64,000 bases of DNA from a bacterium. GTDB taxonomy: Bacteria; Zhuqueibacterota; Zhuqueibacteria; Residuimicrobiales; Oceaniaggregativiventaceae. Both the position numbers and the translations under genes were made by a program. Each line of letters begins with the position of its first letter. Position 1 is the stretch's first letter. This document shows, piece after piece, positions 37,218 to 45,083 of this stretch. The notes below the pieces were generated by a model. That model was given only the letters and a program-made list of their open reading frames with translations. It was not told where the DNA came from and made no database searches. The DNA is taken from contig JAKQNP010000025.1 in the NCBI GenBank assembly GCA_029565675.1, positions 1 through 64,000 on the forward strand, in the 5' to 3' direction.

Positions 37218-37811
37218 ATGAAAAACATCTGCTTCATAAATGGAAGCCTTCGAGGAAAAAAAGCTTCCTCGCTGGTTTTCCTGAACTGCATCAGCAGCAT
37301 GCTGGCCGAGGCTGAATTCAATACCGACATCATCAACGTCAGGGTAAAAGCAAAAGAAAGGTACTCGGAAGAACTTCTCAAGACCATCTCTCACGCCGAT
37401 GCGATCATCATGGTATACCCGCTTTTCACCTACGGTATCCCCGGATCTCTCATGCGCTTGCTGGAAGACTTTTACCTGTATGCAAAAGGCAAGGACAACA
37501 ACAAAGCTGCCATGGTATATATTGTCGTGAATTGCGGCTTCCCCAGGCCGGAAATCATGGGTGAACTTATCAGGGTCATGAAGAACTTTTGCAGAAGATT
37601 GTTGCTCAACTGGAGATTCGCCATATGCATGAGTGGCGGACCGGTTGCCGCCATGACCGTGAAAACGCCACTGCTGAATATAGAGTATAAAAAGGCCTTT
37701 TCGGCAATCGTCGCGGATATTCGGCATGGCGATACAATGCAAAAGGACGATTATTTCATCAAACCTATTATACCTGAACCCATCATGCTATGGATAAAAA
37801 GCGCAGTATGA
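37218..37811 (+). CDS. NADPH-dependent FMN reductase-like flavodoxin-fold protein
   Basis: 197 residues from the ATG at 37218 (AGGTG eight bases before). INGSLRGKKASSL is the phosphate loop for FMN. MVYPLFTYGIPGSLMRLLED is the flavin-ring loop, and YIVVNCGFPRPEIMG follows. Common in fermentative bacteria as a small NAD(P)H oxidoreductase. Its stop overlaps the next start (ATGA at 37808). Confidence 0.8.
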   Translation: MKNICFINGSLRGKKASSLVFLNCISSMLAEAEFNTDIINVRVKAKERYSEELLKTISHADAIIMVYPLFTYGIPGSLMRLLEDFYLYAKGKDNNKAAMVYIVVNCGFPRPEIMGELIRVMKNFCRRLLLNWRFAICMSGGPVAAMTVKTPLLNIEYKKAFSAIVADIRHGDTMQKDDYFIKPIIPEPIMLWIKSAV

Positions 37812-38788
37812 AAAGAAAATGCAAACCGCAGCAGCCCGCGAGTAATGCCCGGGTAAAATTGATCTTGATCGGCGTTGCTATAATTCTGATAATTGTTTAT
37901 ACGAATATTTATAGCAAATTCAGGCACGATCTTGCAGCCGGATACACAAAAATAAATGACCTTCAATCGCAACTTTATTCATCCAAAACTGGCGACGTGG
38001 AATACCTCTTGGAAGGTCCGGGTCCGACGATATTGATTTCGCATGGAATCACCGGAGGCATCGATCAGGGAATCGGGCTTGCAGACATGTATCTGGGTAA
38101 AGGGTATCGACTGCTGGTCCTGTCGAGGTTTGGATACTTGAAATCCTCCATGCCAGACCAACCATCAGCAGAGCTGCAAGCTGAAGCGTATAGCGATCTG
38201 TTGGCTTTTCTTCATATCGATCGCGCTTTCATCCTGGGCAATTCAGCCGGCGGTCCATCAGCGATTCATTTTGCGATCGACTATCCGGAGAAATGCAGCG
38301 GTTTGATCCTGGTTTCTTCAGCTGTTCCCGGGAACACCAAGGCGTTACCGCCGAAAGCTTTCATGAACGCGGTGTTTGGTTCGGATTTCCTGTATTGGTG
38401 TACCATTAAATTGTTCGGGACAAGCATGATGAAAATGTTTGTTCCTGAATCCATTTTGAACACACTCTCTTCACCAGAAAAAAAGAAGTTGATGGATACT
38501 GTATTTTTATCCGGATTACCTATCTCGCACTGGACAAAAGGCGTCCTGTTTGATACCTATCTTTCAAATCCTTCAATTGATGAAGACATCCCTTACGAAT
38601 CCATCACAACACAAACACTGATCTTCCATGCCATCGATGATCCTGCTCCGCCCATCGAAGGGGCACGTCTGATTGCGAAAAAAATACCCCATTGTGAACT
38701 CGTCGCCTATGAAACGGGCGGACATCTGATCATGAATCATGAAGATGAGATCAAGCGGACAATCAACCATTTTGTTTGTGATAAATGA
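37808..38788 (+). CDS. Membrane-anchored alpha/beta hydrolase
   Basis: 326 residues from the ATG at 37808, which overlaps the previous stop. One N-terminal membrane helix (LILIGVAIILIIVYTNIY), then a hydrolase fold: ILISHGITGG (oxyanion loop), nucleophile elbow GNSAGG with Ser146, HAIDDPAPP acid region and late GGHLIM His. The proline-lined elbow neighbours fit a lipase/esterase. Substrate unknown. Confidence 0.82.
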   Translation: MKRKCKPQQPASNARVKLILIGVAIILIIVYTNIYSKFRHDLAAGYTKINDLQSQLYSSKTGDVEYLLEGPGPTILISHGITGGIDQGIGLADMYLGKGYRLLVLSRFGYLKSSMPDQPSAELQAEAYSDLLAFLHIDRAFILGNSAGGPSAIHFAIDYPEKCSGLILVSSAVPGNTKALPPKAFMNAVFGSDFLYWCTIKLFGTSMMKMFVPESILNTLSSPEKKKLMDTVFLSGLPISHWTKGVLFDTYLSNPSIDEDIPYESITTQTLIFHAIDDPAPPIEGARLIAKKIPHCELVAYETGGHLIMNHEDEIKRTINHFVCDK

Positions 38789-38879
38789 ATTCTTTATATT
38801 GGACGATTAAACTTGGCCTCCTATGGGAAAGCCTGGCCTGTCGCGTTTTGCGTGGTCATGTTGTGATCGGGACTTGACG

Positions 38880-39644
38880 ATGAAAAAACTTTTCAAATAT
38901 TTCTGCTTATCTCTATTTATAACATTAGCTGTGGGTTCAGTTTGCTATCTGTACTCATTGCACAAGGCCCGGCAATATACCCTCGCGGTGATCGCTGCAG
39001 ACCTGGAAAAATCGCAGTGGAGAAATCCAGATGGGACGATCCACAAATTTGCGATTTGCAGCCAGAACTTGAGCGAAAAACAAAGAGAGATACTCATCAA
39101 AGTCGAAGACCCCGGATTTTATGACCACAACGGCATTGACTTGACGACACCGGGTGCCGGATTGACCACGATCACTCAGGCAATTACAAAAATATTGTAT
39201 TTCGACCATTTCAAGCCCGGTATGGCCAAAATAAAACAATCTTTGATCGCCAGATTCGTTGTCGATGAAATCGTATCCAAGGATGATCAACTCACACTGT
39301 TCATCAACACAATGTCTTTTGGCAGGGTCAAGGGAAAATCGATAGTTGGTCTTGCGTCTGCGGCAAACGCCTACTACCACCAATCCGTGCAAGGATTGAC
39401 CGAAGATCAGTATATCTCCCTGATCGCCATGCTGGTCATGCCGAGCACTTTTCATCCTGTCGACCACCCTGAGTGGAATCGAGATCGAGTCGATCGAATA
39501 AAGGCCTTGATCGCAGGCGAGTACCAACCAGAGGGGTTGATGGACCAGTTCTACGGAGAATTGCCAGAGGAGGTCGTCGATGCGGGTTTGCCGCCTGCCT
39601 CCTATTTTGGCAAATCATCCAAAGATATGAATATCAAAGACTGA
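38880..39644 (+). CDS. Monofunctional GT51 peptidoglycan glycosyltransferase-like protein
   Basis: 254 residues. N-terminal membrane helix (FCLSLFITLAVGSVCYLY), then VEDPGFYDHNGID with catalytic Glu76, GLTTITQAITKI (the G-x-S/T-T-I-T-Q block) and VDEIVSKDDQLTLFINTMSFG with the second Glu130. No transpeptidase domain, so it matches MtgA-type enzymes that polymerise lipid II. The lysine-rich and donor loops are shorter than usual, and the substrate may differ. It follows the hydrolase gene by 91 bp. Confidence 0.78.
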   Translation: MKKLFKYFCLSLFITLAVGSVCYLYSLHKARQYTLAVIAADLEKSQWRNPDGTIHKFAICSQNLSEKQREILIKVEDPGFYDHNGIDLTTPGAGLTTITQAITKILYFDHFKPGMAKIKQSLIARFVVDEIVSKDDQLTLFINTMSFGRVKGKSIVGLASAANAYYHQSVQGLTEDQYISLIAMLVMPSTFHPVDHPEWNRDRVDRIKALIAGEYQPEGLMDQFYGELPEEVVDAGLPPASYFGKSSKDMNIKD

Positions 39645-39834
39645 CACCGGACCAGGTCAATTAGCCGACGCAAAAAGAGGCACGGCTGATTTGCAGCGTT
39701 AGAAATTCATCACCTACTCCATGGAATGAACTTGTTGCCGATGCAGAACTTCTTTGATGGCAGTCTTTGGTAATGTTGCTCTTTTATGGCCGGTTTTTCT
39801 GAAAGAAGTTCCTGATATCATCAAACCCTTCTAA
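39645..39834. other. Intergenic, nothing recognised
   Basis: No frame or repeat stands out before the amidotransferase fragment. Confidence 0.4.
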
Positions 39835-40044
39835 AGCCATGGTCCTGAATTTTTTATCAATAATACTTCACAAATTTCCATCCTGGGCAAGACAGTCAAC
39901 GGAGACCATACCCTCATCCTTGCTTTCCCCTGTAACTCCGGCAGAGTCTTTTTAACCAGCGCTCATCCGGAATTTGACAGCACGCGCAGAGGTTGGGAAT
40001 TATTCAGAAATGCAATTGAATGGTGTTCGAAGAACGTGGACTAA
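39835..40044 (+). pseudogene. C-terminal fragment of a glutamine-amidotransferase-like (BPL_N-type) protein
   Basis: After an in-frame stop at 39832, the plus strand reads HGPEFFINN, ISILGKTVNGDHTLILAF, GRVFLTSAHPEFDSTRRGWE and ends NAIEWCSKNVD. The FLTSAHPE segment is the typical end of class I amidotransferase-like BPL_N proteins. No start is present, so only the last 70 codons remain. Confidence 0.65.
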
Positions 40045-40055
40045 AATTCAGGGTT

Positions 40056-40151
40056 GGACCAAATTATTTCGCTCTTTTTCATCAGATTATGCCGCTTAAT
40101 TGTAATAAAAGGGCTTTGGCGGCAATTTCTTAAGCTCCAAAATGGCTTCCA
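40056..40151 (+). repeat. About 100-bp dispersed repeat, copy E2
   Basis: Shares GGACCAAATTA, CAGATTATGCCGC, AAAAGGGC, CTTAAGC and AATGGCTTC with 36109-36206. It begins 12 bp after the end of the amidotransferase fragment. Confidence 0.7.
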
Positions 40152-40230
40152 GTGCCAGTTTCTCGCGTTTTTCTAAGTTATCCATTGATTTATTAGCAAG
40201 ATGATTTGGTCCGCCCCCATGACTGGCCTT

Positions 40231-40285
40231 CTGTGTATCTCTATTGGATTGATTTTCTCTCAGATCCGGTATTGCGCAGGGAATC
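40231..40285 (+). repeat. Dispersed double-hairpin repeat, copy D (right half only)
   Basis: CTGTGTATCTCTATTGGATT, GATTTTCTCTCAGATCCGG and GCGCAGGGAATC match the right half of copy C, but the terminal hairpin has decayed (GGTATTGCGCAGG). The left half is missing. Confidence 0.65.
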
Positions 40286-40385
40286 GCGGTACATTCCTTC
40301 CCTTGGCATGTCCTGCACAAACATTTAGATTTATAGAAACAATTTTAAACATGCGTATACCAAGAGTGATGAAAGAGTCTCCTTC

Positions 40386-41123
40386 TCACATCAGTTTTTT
40401 GCTTTTAAAAGAATTTTTAAGAACGCAATGTAAAAATTCCAAGCCGTAGCTAAAAATCTTCACATGGCTTATTTCTTCACCGTAAAAGGTAGGTATTGGA
40501 ATTTCTTTTATCCGCATCCCTGCTTTATAAAGCTCAATCATCAATTCTATATCAAAGACGAAAGTATTGGAGAATGACATAAAGGGAACTTTTCTTAAGG
40601 CATGACACGAATAGGCCCTGTACCCCGAATGATACTCGCTTAATTTCGTCCCTAAAAAAAGATTGCCTAATCCGGTTAATAGCCGGTTTCCTATTATTTT
40701 TTCAAAGGGCATCCCTCCCTTTATCACCTCATTGCCCAAAATTCTGGAACCCATAACCATGTCAGCGCTGTTATTTTCTAAAGGTTCAATCATCTCTTGA
40801 AGTTTTTCAGGAGCATACTGGCCGTCCCCATGCAAGTTAACAACGATGTCAAACCCCTCACTGATGGCGTACTGATAGGCCCATTTTAAATGTTTCCCGT
40901 ACCCTTTGTTGGTTTCATGCTTTATTGCTTTCAGACATTTGACATTGTTTATTTTTTTATAATCCAAAACAAGTTGAAAAGTATTATCTGATGAGCCGTC
41001 ATCTGATACCAAGAGTTCTGCAACCTTATTCTTAAGATCAGTGGGAATTCTATCCAGTACTTTTGTAATTGTTTTACACGCATTATAAGTGGGAATAAAA
41101 ATCAGGATTTTCTTGCTTTTCAT
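40386..41123 (-). CDS. GT2 family glycosyltransferase, DPM1/polyprenyl-phosphate type
   Basis: 245 residues. KILIFIPTYNACKTITKVL, LLVSDDGSSDNTFQLV, NKGYGKHLKWAYQYA and VVNLHGDGQYAPEKL give a complete GT-A core, with the DXD in HGDGQ. SEYHSGYRAYSCHAL is the QXXRW-like region. No membrane anchor. Probably makes polyprenyl-phosphate hexose or acts directly on a lipid acceptor. AT-rich with many AAA/ATT codons compared with the GC-richer genes on either side of the island. Confidence 0.88.
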   Translation of the reverse strand: MKSKKILIFIPTYNACKTITKVLDRIPTDLKNKVAELLVSDDGSSDNTFQLVLDYKKINNVKCLKAIKHETNKGYGKHLKWAYQYAISEGFDIVVNLHGDGQYAPEKLQEMIEPLENNSADMVMGSRILGNEVIKGGMPFEKIIGNRLLTGLGNLFLGTKLSEYHSGYRAYSCHALRKVPFMSFSNTFVFDIELMIELYKAGMRIKEIPIPTFYGEEISHVKIFSYGLEFLHCVLKNSFKSKKLM

Positions 41124-41144
41124 TTACACAACTCCATCAAATGT

Positions 41145-42425
41145 CTATATTATATCTTTTTCTGAAGAGAGCGCATCCTGCTCTTGTCTCAGCCTGGTAA
41201 CCAGATTCTTGTCCAAATCGACATCTCTATATGTAATCGGCTGATCCTTATTCACGTCTCTTATTAAAGTTGAGAATTCGGCCAGTCCTATAGGCAATAA
41301 ATTTTCACTTACCGCAATTGCTGAATTTTCAACTAGTCCATAGTAGTCATAACCTCCGATGACATCCAGCCTTTTTCCTTTTTCCAACTTTCTTTTGGCC
41401 AAAGCAATGGTATCCAGGTATTTCCCCTTGGGAGAGATTGTTGCACTTTTTAATAAAACCGCTTCTGCTATACTTGCAGGAGCCTCGACAAATCCCAAAT
41501 GGTGATCCCGAAAAAAAAGGTAATAAGGTCCGTCACCTTTTTTGAGCCATTTCATATTTTCATTTATTATTTTGTCTTTATTAAAGGCAATAATGAAAAC
41601 AGGCCCGCCTTGTTTTTTTTCAGTAGATCCAAGCGTATAATCGACATAGCCATTCTCCAGATGGTCGAGACCCACAATTTTATCAAAATTATCAATTATT
41701 TCTGATTTCAGGGCCTTGGGCCCGTGTAAACCTCTCTTCAAGGCATGCAATCCAAAAGCATTTCCCAAAACAGTCAACTCGAGAGACTGTTTTGAACCAT
41801 CTGTATAAGAGCAGGCTTTTATAGAGTCCACATTCGAAGGGATGAACTTTTTTACTCCCTCGGGAGTTTGGTAGATATCTAAAAATTCCTTGCAGCATCC
41901 GGCGATAATCGGTGTAAAACCTTGAAAAGAAATTTCATTCAGCATGCGGGCAAGAACGCCTGGCTGATCACCATCTGAATTGGTGTAAATGACTCCTTTT
42001 TCGTTGGCCAGACAGGCCAACCTTAACCCTATCGTAGCGTCTAATTCAGAACTCATGGTAACAAAAGGCAGCCCGGCTGCAAAAGAGCTTAACGCCGCCG
42101 TCGCCCCGGCAAGAACATTGCCCGTGCACTCATAAACGACATCTATCCCTTTCATCTCCTTGATTAATTCTATATTTGTCGAAACAATATATTTATTTAT
42201 TTTTGAATAATCTTCTGTGACTGAAATAGCTTCATCCTTTATACCATTTTCATGATACGCACAAATCGCCTTCTCGATTGTTTTTGTAATAATCGCCTTA
42301 ATGGAGAAATGTTTGGAACTCAATAATTGCCTGACAACCCCTCTGCCCACCCATCCGCATCCTACGATACAGACATTAATTGGTTCTTGTCTCCTTTTTA
42401 GCTCGGAGATTATCAGATTGTACAT
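41145..42425 (-). CDS. NAD(P)-dependent dehydrogenase with C-terminal SAF-like domain
   Basis: 426 residues. INVCIVGCGWVGRGVVRQLL is a Rossmann G-x-G-x-x-G start. VVYECTGNVLAGATAAL and NSDGDQPGVLARM follow the homoserine-dehydrogenase-like oxidoreductases. The last 80 residues (GKRLDVIGGYDYYGLVENS, LLPIGLAEFSTLIRDV) resemble the SAF domain joined to such enzymes. It may oxidise or epimerise a sugar or amino-sugar alcohol feeding the adjacent GT2. AT-rich like its partner, 21 bp away. Confidence 0.72.
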   Translation of the reverse strand: MYNLIISELKRRQEPINVCIVGCGWVGRGVVRQLLSSKHFSIKAIITKTIEKAICAYHENGIKDEAISVTEDYSKINKYIVSTNIELIKEMKGIDVVYECTGNVLAGATAALSSFAAGLPFVTMSSELDATIGLRLACLANEKGVIYTNSDGDQPGVLARMLNEISFQGFTPIIAGCCKEFLDIYQTPEGVKKFIPSNVDSIKACSYTDGSKQSLELTVLGNAFGLHALKRGLHGPKALKSEIIDNFDKIVGLDHLENGYVDYTLGSTEKKQGGPVFIIAFNKDKIINENMKWLKKGDGPYYLFFRDHHLGFVEAPASIAEAVLLKSATISPKGKYLDTIALAKRKLEKGKRLDVIGGYDYYGLVENSAIAVSENLLPIGLAEFSTLIRDVNKDQPITYRDVDLDKNLVTRLRQEQDALSSEKDII

Positions 42426-42726
42426 TTGAGTTTTCCAGTGAACCGATAGGAATTTTGATTTTTTCTGTAGGTTTTACCCGTCTCCAAAGTAAGTCAAGGA
42501 AGCGGGGTAATCGTTACTCTGAGGGCAAAAGAGTCTGATTTTTTTCGCATTTTGAGGCTATTGGGCCAGATCGGGCTCCCCTTTCAATTGCAATCGATGA
42601 AATATTAGCCAAAAAGCACTCGAAAAACAAGAACTATTTAAAAATTCGGAAGAAATTGGCGATGCCCATAGCGGTTATGCGCGAGAAATCGAGTCAGGAG
42701 AGGCTGCATCAAGGGTGACGGTTAAA
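42426..42726. other. Intergenic with fragments
   Basis: CGATAGGAATTTTGATTTT at 42444-42462 recurs at 17218-17236, where the truncated GT4 ends. A frame near 42596-42750 (LEKQELFKNSEEIGDAHSGY) has TPR-like composition but no start. I see no intact gene. Confidence 0.45.
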
Positions 42727-42796
42727 TTGGGGAGTGATGATGAGAGCTCATGAGCAGGACATTTGGGACTGTTGGTGGGCTTTTTGTCTTTATACC
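42727..42796 (+). repeat. 70-bp dispersed repeat, copy 2
   Basis: Matches 10409-10478 at 67 of 70 positions by eye. Here it does not precede a secreted-protein gene; the following 300 bp contain only AT-rich DNA with a TTAATTGG/CCAATTAA hairpin near 42997. Confidence 0.85.
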
Positions 42797-43096
42797 GATA
42801 ATTATCCGCATATAGTGAATTCATCCAGAATGCATTTCGAAAAGATGAATCTGCTCTCCCCTCCTCTTGTTTTGATGCGAATTCTGCAACTCAGGTTTCG
42901 TGAATCCGTTGCTATCGGTTTATGACTGATTATTGCAAAGTTGGTCGACCAAATATTCAATATCAGGGCAGGATATAACAACAAGATTAATAAAAATTTA
43001 ATTGGCCACCAATTAATAAATCAGTGGATTTTCCGCTGAATAGAAGGTTAGCTGGGTTTATAACAGTGGCAATATTTTTTTTAAAAACAGGTTTTT

Positions 43097-43417
43097 TTAT
43101 TGCGGGATATCCGGAGGAAATTTGATATTTTTAAGAGCTTTCAAGATTTTGTCAGCGTCCTTTTTAGCGATGATACGCAAAATAAAAACGATATCGTTTT
43201 CAATGCCATAAAATACTCGGAACGAGTCGGAGTCCAGGTCAATCCGCAGGCGATAGCAGGGAAATTTCAGTCCCTGGATGCGTTTGATCTTATTCTTGAA
43301 CGGAAAAGGATTGTTTTCAAGTTCGATCGTTTGCATAACAATTTGTCTTTGCCGATCGCTTGAAAAGCGCTTTAAATCCTTTACGGCTCTTTTGGTGAAT
43401 TCGACTTTAAACTTCAT
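43097..43417 (-). CDS. RelE/ParE-family toxin
   Basis: 106 residues from the ATG at 43417. VEFTKRAVKDLKRFSSDRQ is the RelE N-terminal helix pair. KRIQGLKFPCYRLRIDLDSD and FRVFYGIENDIVFILRII are the beta-sheet and active-site strand with the conserved YRLRI arginines. Typically a ribosome-dependent mRNA endonuclease. It overlaps the antitoxin stop by 11 bp, so the two are co-translated. Confidence 0.9.
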   Translation of the reverse strand: MKFKVEFTKRAVKDLKRFSSDRQRQIVMQTIELENNPFPFKNKIKRIQGLKFPCYRLRIDLDSDSFRVFYGIENDIVFILRIIAKKDADKILKALKNIKFPPDIPQ

Positions 43418-43679
43418 CCGGCGATTCGCTTTCGATCTGTTCGAGCAATTCACGCGCGTCTATCGTCTCATCGCTCTCATGCTCTTTTTTCGCTCGTTTA
43501 AGCTGTTTTTCAAGATCGAAATGTTTGGCCAAGATAAAATCTTCCACCTCGTCGCCATCGATTTTAGAAATAACAGCGTAAGGTTGGCCATTGCGGGTGA
43601 CAATCACATCCCCTTCCTCATTGGCACTTTTTATATATTTGGAAGGCGATTTTGACAGTTCTCTGATATTGATGAATTT
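43407..43679 (-). CDS. Phd/YefM-family antitoxin
   Basis: 90 residues from the ATG at 43679. MKFINIRELSKSPSKYIKSA and GDVIVTRNGQPYAVISKID are the Phd/YefM DNA-binding fold. The acidic, flexible C terminus (DARELLEQIESESPDEV) should wrap the toxin. The pair points away from the higBA cassette, and its promoter lies in 43680-43791. Confidence 0.9.
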   Translation of the reverse strand, partial: KFINIRELSKSPSKYIKSANEEGDVIVTRNGQPYAVISKIDGDEVEDFILAKHFDLEKQLKRAKKEHESDETIDARELLEQIESESPDEV

Positions 43680-43791
43680 CATATTGGCTCCGCTATCATG
43701 TTCTTGCAATTGTAAGTACAATATACGCTTATTCTAAATATCGCGCAACATATTTTTTATCGATCGATGTTAGGCAGTGACGCCGATAACC

Positions 43792-43872
43792 AGCTAACCC
43801 ATGCATTAACCCGATGCAGCTTCCCAACCCACATCCCGGCCACCGCTGCACGGGTTATGCGAAACGTTAGAA
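43792..43872 (+). other. attC-like integron recombination site 1
   Basis: 81 bp. The outer pair is AGCTAAC...GTTAGAA and the inner arms CATGCATTAACCC-GATGCAGC pair with GCTGCACGGGTTATGCG, giving the folded bottom-strand stem of attC sites with a one-base bulge and a central unpaired spacer. Same length and architecture as site 2. The expected cut is within GTTAG at 43866. Confidence 0.72.
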
Positions 43873-43938
43873 ATTTAAAAAGTTTGACAAAATTCAAATA
43901 TCCCTTGCAACGTATCGGGTTACACACTACATTGAAAT

Positions 43939-44217
43939 ATGATTAAATCATTCCGGCACAAAGGAATTGAAAAGCTATTTTTTGAGGATGATCGTAGCAA
44001 AGTCAACCAAGATCATGTCTCAAAATTGCTTCGTATTCTGGATAGACTCGATGCTTCGACCGGCCCACAAGATATGAACTTGCCAGGTTATCATTTTCAT
44101 GAATTAAAAGGCAAATATAAAAACATTTGGTCAGTCTGGGTTACCGGGAATTGGCGAGTTACATTTCAATTCGAGGGTCAAAATGTGATAAACGTTGATT
44201 ATCAAGATTACCATTGA
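43939..44217 (+). CDS. higB: HigB-type toxin
   Basis: 92 residues. MIKSFRHKGIEKLFFEDD, a central LDRLDASTGPQDMNLPGYHF, then HELKGKYKNIWSVWVTGNWR and INVDYQDYH are the standard HigB (RelE-like) landmarks. An mRNA-cleaving toxin placed before its antitoxin, the usual reversed order of hig loci. It begins 67 bp inside the left attC-like site. Confidence 0.93.
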   Translation: MIKSFRHKGIEKLFFEDDRSKVNQDHVSKLLRILDRLDASTGPQDMNLPGYHFHELKGKYKNIWSVWVTGNWRVTFQFEGQNVINVDYQDYH

Positions 44218-44228
44218 GGGAGTTTCAT

Positions 44229-44522
44229 ATGATTTCAAAAAGAAAACCAACTCATCCTGGCGAAATCTTACGTGAGGATGTAATAAAGCCTTTAAATCTG
44301 ACGGTCACTGAGGCAGCAAAACGATTGGGAATTACAAGAAAAACCTTATCCGCTTTGCTGAACTGCCGCGCAGGAATGAGCCCGGAAATGGCCATCCGGG
44401 TTGGTCGAGCTACAGGTACTTCGCCTGAAAGCTGGCTCTTCATGCAAGCAAAGCTAGATCTATGGTATGCTGAAAATGAAAAACTAGTCGTGAGATCACT
44501 GCAATTGGAGCCTGTGATATAA
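44229..44522 (+). CDS. higA: HigA-type antitoxin (XRE helix-turn-helix)
   Basis: 97 residues from the ATG at 44229 with GAGGGAG upstream; an in-frame TTG at 44214 overlaps the higB stop. RKPTHPGEILREDVIKPLNL, VTEAAKRLGITRKTLSALLN (helix-turn-helix) and ALSTGTSPESW-like RATGTSPESWLFMQAKLDL define the HigA family. It ends 14 bp before the right attC-like site, as expected for a cassette. Confidence 0.95.
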   Translation: MISKRKPTHPGEILREDVIKPLNLTVTEAAKRLGITRKTLSALLNCRAGMSPEMAIRVGRATGTSPESWLFMQAKLDLWYAENEKLVVRSLQLEPVI

Positions 44523-44536
44523 CACACTTACATTGC

Positions 44537-44617
44537 GTCTAACCCAAGCGTTAACCAAACGCAGTTCCCGTTCACCCCACCCAATCACCGCTGCGCTGGT
44601 TACGCTTATCGTTAGCT
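44537..44617 (+). other. attC-like integron recombination site 2
   Basis: 81 bp. GTCTAAC at 44537-44543 matches the RYYYAAC consensus exactly, and GTTAGCT is at 44611-44617. The inner arms AAGCGTTAACCAAACGCAG and CTGCGCTGGTTACGCTT pair with small bulges. Together with site 1 it delimits a 745-bp unit (43867-44611) that holds only higBA. Confidence 0.8.
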
Positions 44618-44637
44618 GCAAAACCAATAAAAAAAAT

Positions 44638-44755
44638 GCTCTTCAGCTGAACAAAAAAACCCTCACCGAAGCGGATATCCGCATAAAGTTTCATTACCCC
44701 TGCGTTGGTCGGCGCCAACAGCGACAAGTGGGACGTGATGACCCAGATACGCTAA
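44638..44755 (+). pseudogene. Type I restriction enzyme HsdR N-terminal fragment, frameshifted
   Basis: LNKKTLTEADIRIKF in one frame continues, after one extra T, as ITPALVGANSDKWDVMTQIR in the next and then stops. This is the conserved start of type I restriction R subunits. The body of the gene is gone. GC-richer than the toxin genes beside it. Confidence 0.75.
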
Positions 44756-44764
44756 GAAGCTTGT

Positions 44765-44893
44765 TTCCTCGCCGAACAGCGCCGCATCGTAGCCAAGGTG
44801 GATCAGCTGATGGCTCTGGTGGACGAATTGGAAGCGCAGCTGGCCGCCTCCCGCGCCGCCGAGGAAAAGCTCCTCGCCGCTCTCGTCGCCTAA
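44765..44893 (+). pseudogene. Type I restriction HsdS C-terminal fragment
   Basis: FLAEQRRIVAKVDQLMALVD then ELEAQLAASRAAEEKLLAAL is the C-terminal coiled-coil spacer of specificity subunits. It lies only 9 bp after the HsdR stub, so a large deletion has joined the two ends of a former restriction locus. 44894-45083 shows nothing else. Confidence 0.82.
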
Positions 44894-45083
44894 TTGACCG
44901 CCCAAAAGGAATCCCCTGCCGTCACCTGAAACAAATCCTGAGCCAATCATCGACAGGAAAGCTGTAAGCAGCCGCCATCCCTACGGCAACATTTACACGG
45001 ACAAGCGGTTCGGCAAAGATGCATGATCGACCCAGATAATCCGCCCAGCCAGTTCGCCGGCAGTACATGCCACAATCCAGCAA

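Noticed and set aside
42997-43060. Hairpin TTAATTGG/CCAATTAA with nearby GGTTAGCTGGG as another attC site
   Set aside because: The outer AAC half-site and the second pair of arms are missing; a simple AT hairpin is enough to explain it.
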